Assembly (NCBI GenBank): GCA_903919215.1
Contig: CAIXHI010000194.1
Span: 1 to 7,420, forward strand
Source of the DNA: an uncultured Acidimicrobiaceae bacterium
GTDB lineage: Bacteria > Actinomycetota > Acidimicrobiia > Acidimicrobiales > Ilumatobacteraceae
Reading direction: 5' to 3'
DNA: 7,420 bases
This document shows, piece after piece, positions 6,759 through 7,420 of the stretch. The position numbers were made by a program, and so were the translations under genes. The notes under the pieces are model-generated. The model ran no database searches, was not told where the DNA came from, and saw nothing but the letters and a program-made list of their open reading frames with translations. The stretch's first letter is position 1. Each line of letters begins with the position of its first letter.

Positions 6759-7420
6759 TCAGGCCTCGTCTTCGAGCGACCAGTTCTCCGGGATCGGAAT
6801 CGAGGTGCGGGCGAAGTTGCCGCCGTCACAGGACTTGATGACGATGCCCGACATGTAGGCCGAGTCGTCGGAGGCCAGGAACGTGGCGACGTTGGCATTG
6901 TCCTGGAGCGACGGCGGGCGCTTCACCTTGAGCGGGCCGGGGAACATCGTGGCCGCGTCCCAGGTGGCACCGGACTCGGCCAGCGCCGCTTCCTCGTACG
7001 ACATACCCAGGGCGGGAGTGTCGGGCGGGAGGGCGAAGTTCACCGACATGCCATGTGTGGGTGAGAGGCCGTTGACGCGGATGCCGTAGCGACCCCAGTC
7101 GTAGGCCATCGCACGGACGATGCCGATCGCGCCGGCCTTGCCGGAGGTGTACGGACCGAAGCCGGGGTACGCGTTGTGGCCACCGGCCGAGACGGTGACG
7201 ACGATGTTGCCGCCCTCTTCCTGCGTCTTCATCTGCCGGCACGCATGCTTGCCGGCGTAGAACACACCCTTGTAGACCACGTCGTTGACGTCGTCCCATT
7301 CGGCGCCGGTGATGTCTTCGAGGGCGATCGTGCCCATACCAGCCGGCGCCTTGCCGGCATTGGCGAACATGATGTCGAGTCGGCCGTACTTGGCCACAGC
7401 GGCAGCCACGGCGGCTTCGA
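6759..7420 (-). CDS. SDR family oxidoreductase (partial, N-terminus beyond window)
   Basis: 219 codons plus the stop of a short-chain dehydrogenase lie in the window; the Rossmann glycine loop is beyond the right edge. The visible part starts just before KYGRLDIMFANAG, with the NAG motif after strand 4. The catalytic Ser is in VVTVSAGG and the YxxxK pair is YTSGK, 13 residues further on, followed by IRVNGLSPTHG. The position normally held by the helix-5 Asn (NxxG) reads VYKG, so that tetrad residue appears to be Val (codon 7275-7277). The C-terminal VDGG-type motif reads CDGG, and about 19 residues follow it (to WSLEDEA). The GTG at 7409 is internal, since the open frame continues upstream with conserved SDR sequence. 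Convergent with the VOC operon and sharing its terminator, it belongs to a separate transcription unit. The substrate is unknown. Confidence 0.9.
   Translation of the reverse strand, partial: EAAVAAAVAKYGRLDIMFANAGKAPAGMGTIALEDITGAEWDDVNDVVYKGVFYAGKHACRQMKTQEEGGNIVVTVSAGGHNAYPGFGPYTSGKAGAIGIVRAMAYDWGRYGIRVNGLSPTHGMSVNFALPPDTPALGMSYEEAALAESGATWDAATMFPGPLKVKRPPSLQDNANVATFLASDDSAYMSGIVIKSCDGGNFARTSIPIPENWSLEDEA

Noticed and set aside
1..7420. tRNA, rRNA, CRISPR, insertion sequence, phage or toxin-antitoxin elements
   Set aside because: No cloverleaf, repeat array, transposase motif or terminal inverted repeats were seen. Nearly all bases are accounted for by metabolic genes of uniform composition.

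Overview
The window is GC-rich with strong G/C bias at third codon positions. It has GTG starts, 4-bp gene overlaps and TANNNT-type -10 candidates. This suggests a high-GC actinobacterium; the protein mix (CoxL/CoxG-like molybdenum hydroxylase, Sulfotransferase_3, DUF1214, VOC, several SDRs) would fit mycobacterial relatives or Acidimicrobiia. The lineage is inference, because no rRNA or marker gene is present. I see no tRNA, rRNA, CRISPR array, insertion sequence or phage gene.

Layout. On the minus strand, reading leftward from about 2760, is a CoxG-like SRPBCC protein with a C-terminal membrane anchor (2085-2762), followed by a CoxL-like molybdopterin-binding large subunit (2037 to beyond the left edge). 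Its active-site loop reads AYRGPW rather than the Cys-containing AYRCSFR of true aerobic CO dehydrogenase, so it is probably an oxidase or dehydrogenase of an organic substrate. A 195-bp divergent intergenic region (2763-2957) separates this unit from a tight plus-strand operon: short-chain dehydrogenase (2958-3800), PAPS-type sulfotransferase (3797-4924), DUF1214 protein (4949-6181) and VOC/glyoxalase-fold protein (6178-6663). Gene junctions are 4-bp overlap (GTGA), 24-bp gap and 4-bp overlap (ATGA), so co-transcription and translational coupling are likely. A perfect 17-bp inverted repeat (6691-6728) lies between the end of this operon and a convergent minus-strand SDR (6759 to beyond the right edge). 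It looks like a shared bidirectional terminator.

How the genes may work together (inference). The divergent units could form one small-molecule pathway. The molybdenum hydroxylase would oxidise an organic substrate, with CoxG tethering it to the membrane or coupling it to the quinone pool. The SDRs would oxidise or reduce alcohol/ketone intermediates, the sulfotransferase would add a sulfate ester, and the VOC and DUF1214 proteins would do an unassigned step. No substrate can be read from the sequence. The most notable points are the pairing of a CoxG anchor with a non-CO-type CoxL, a candidate leaderless promoter directly in front of coxL, and a PAPS-type sulfotransferase/DUF1214 pair embedded in an oxidoreductase operon.
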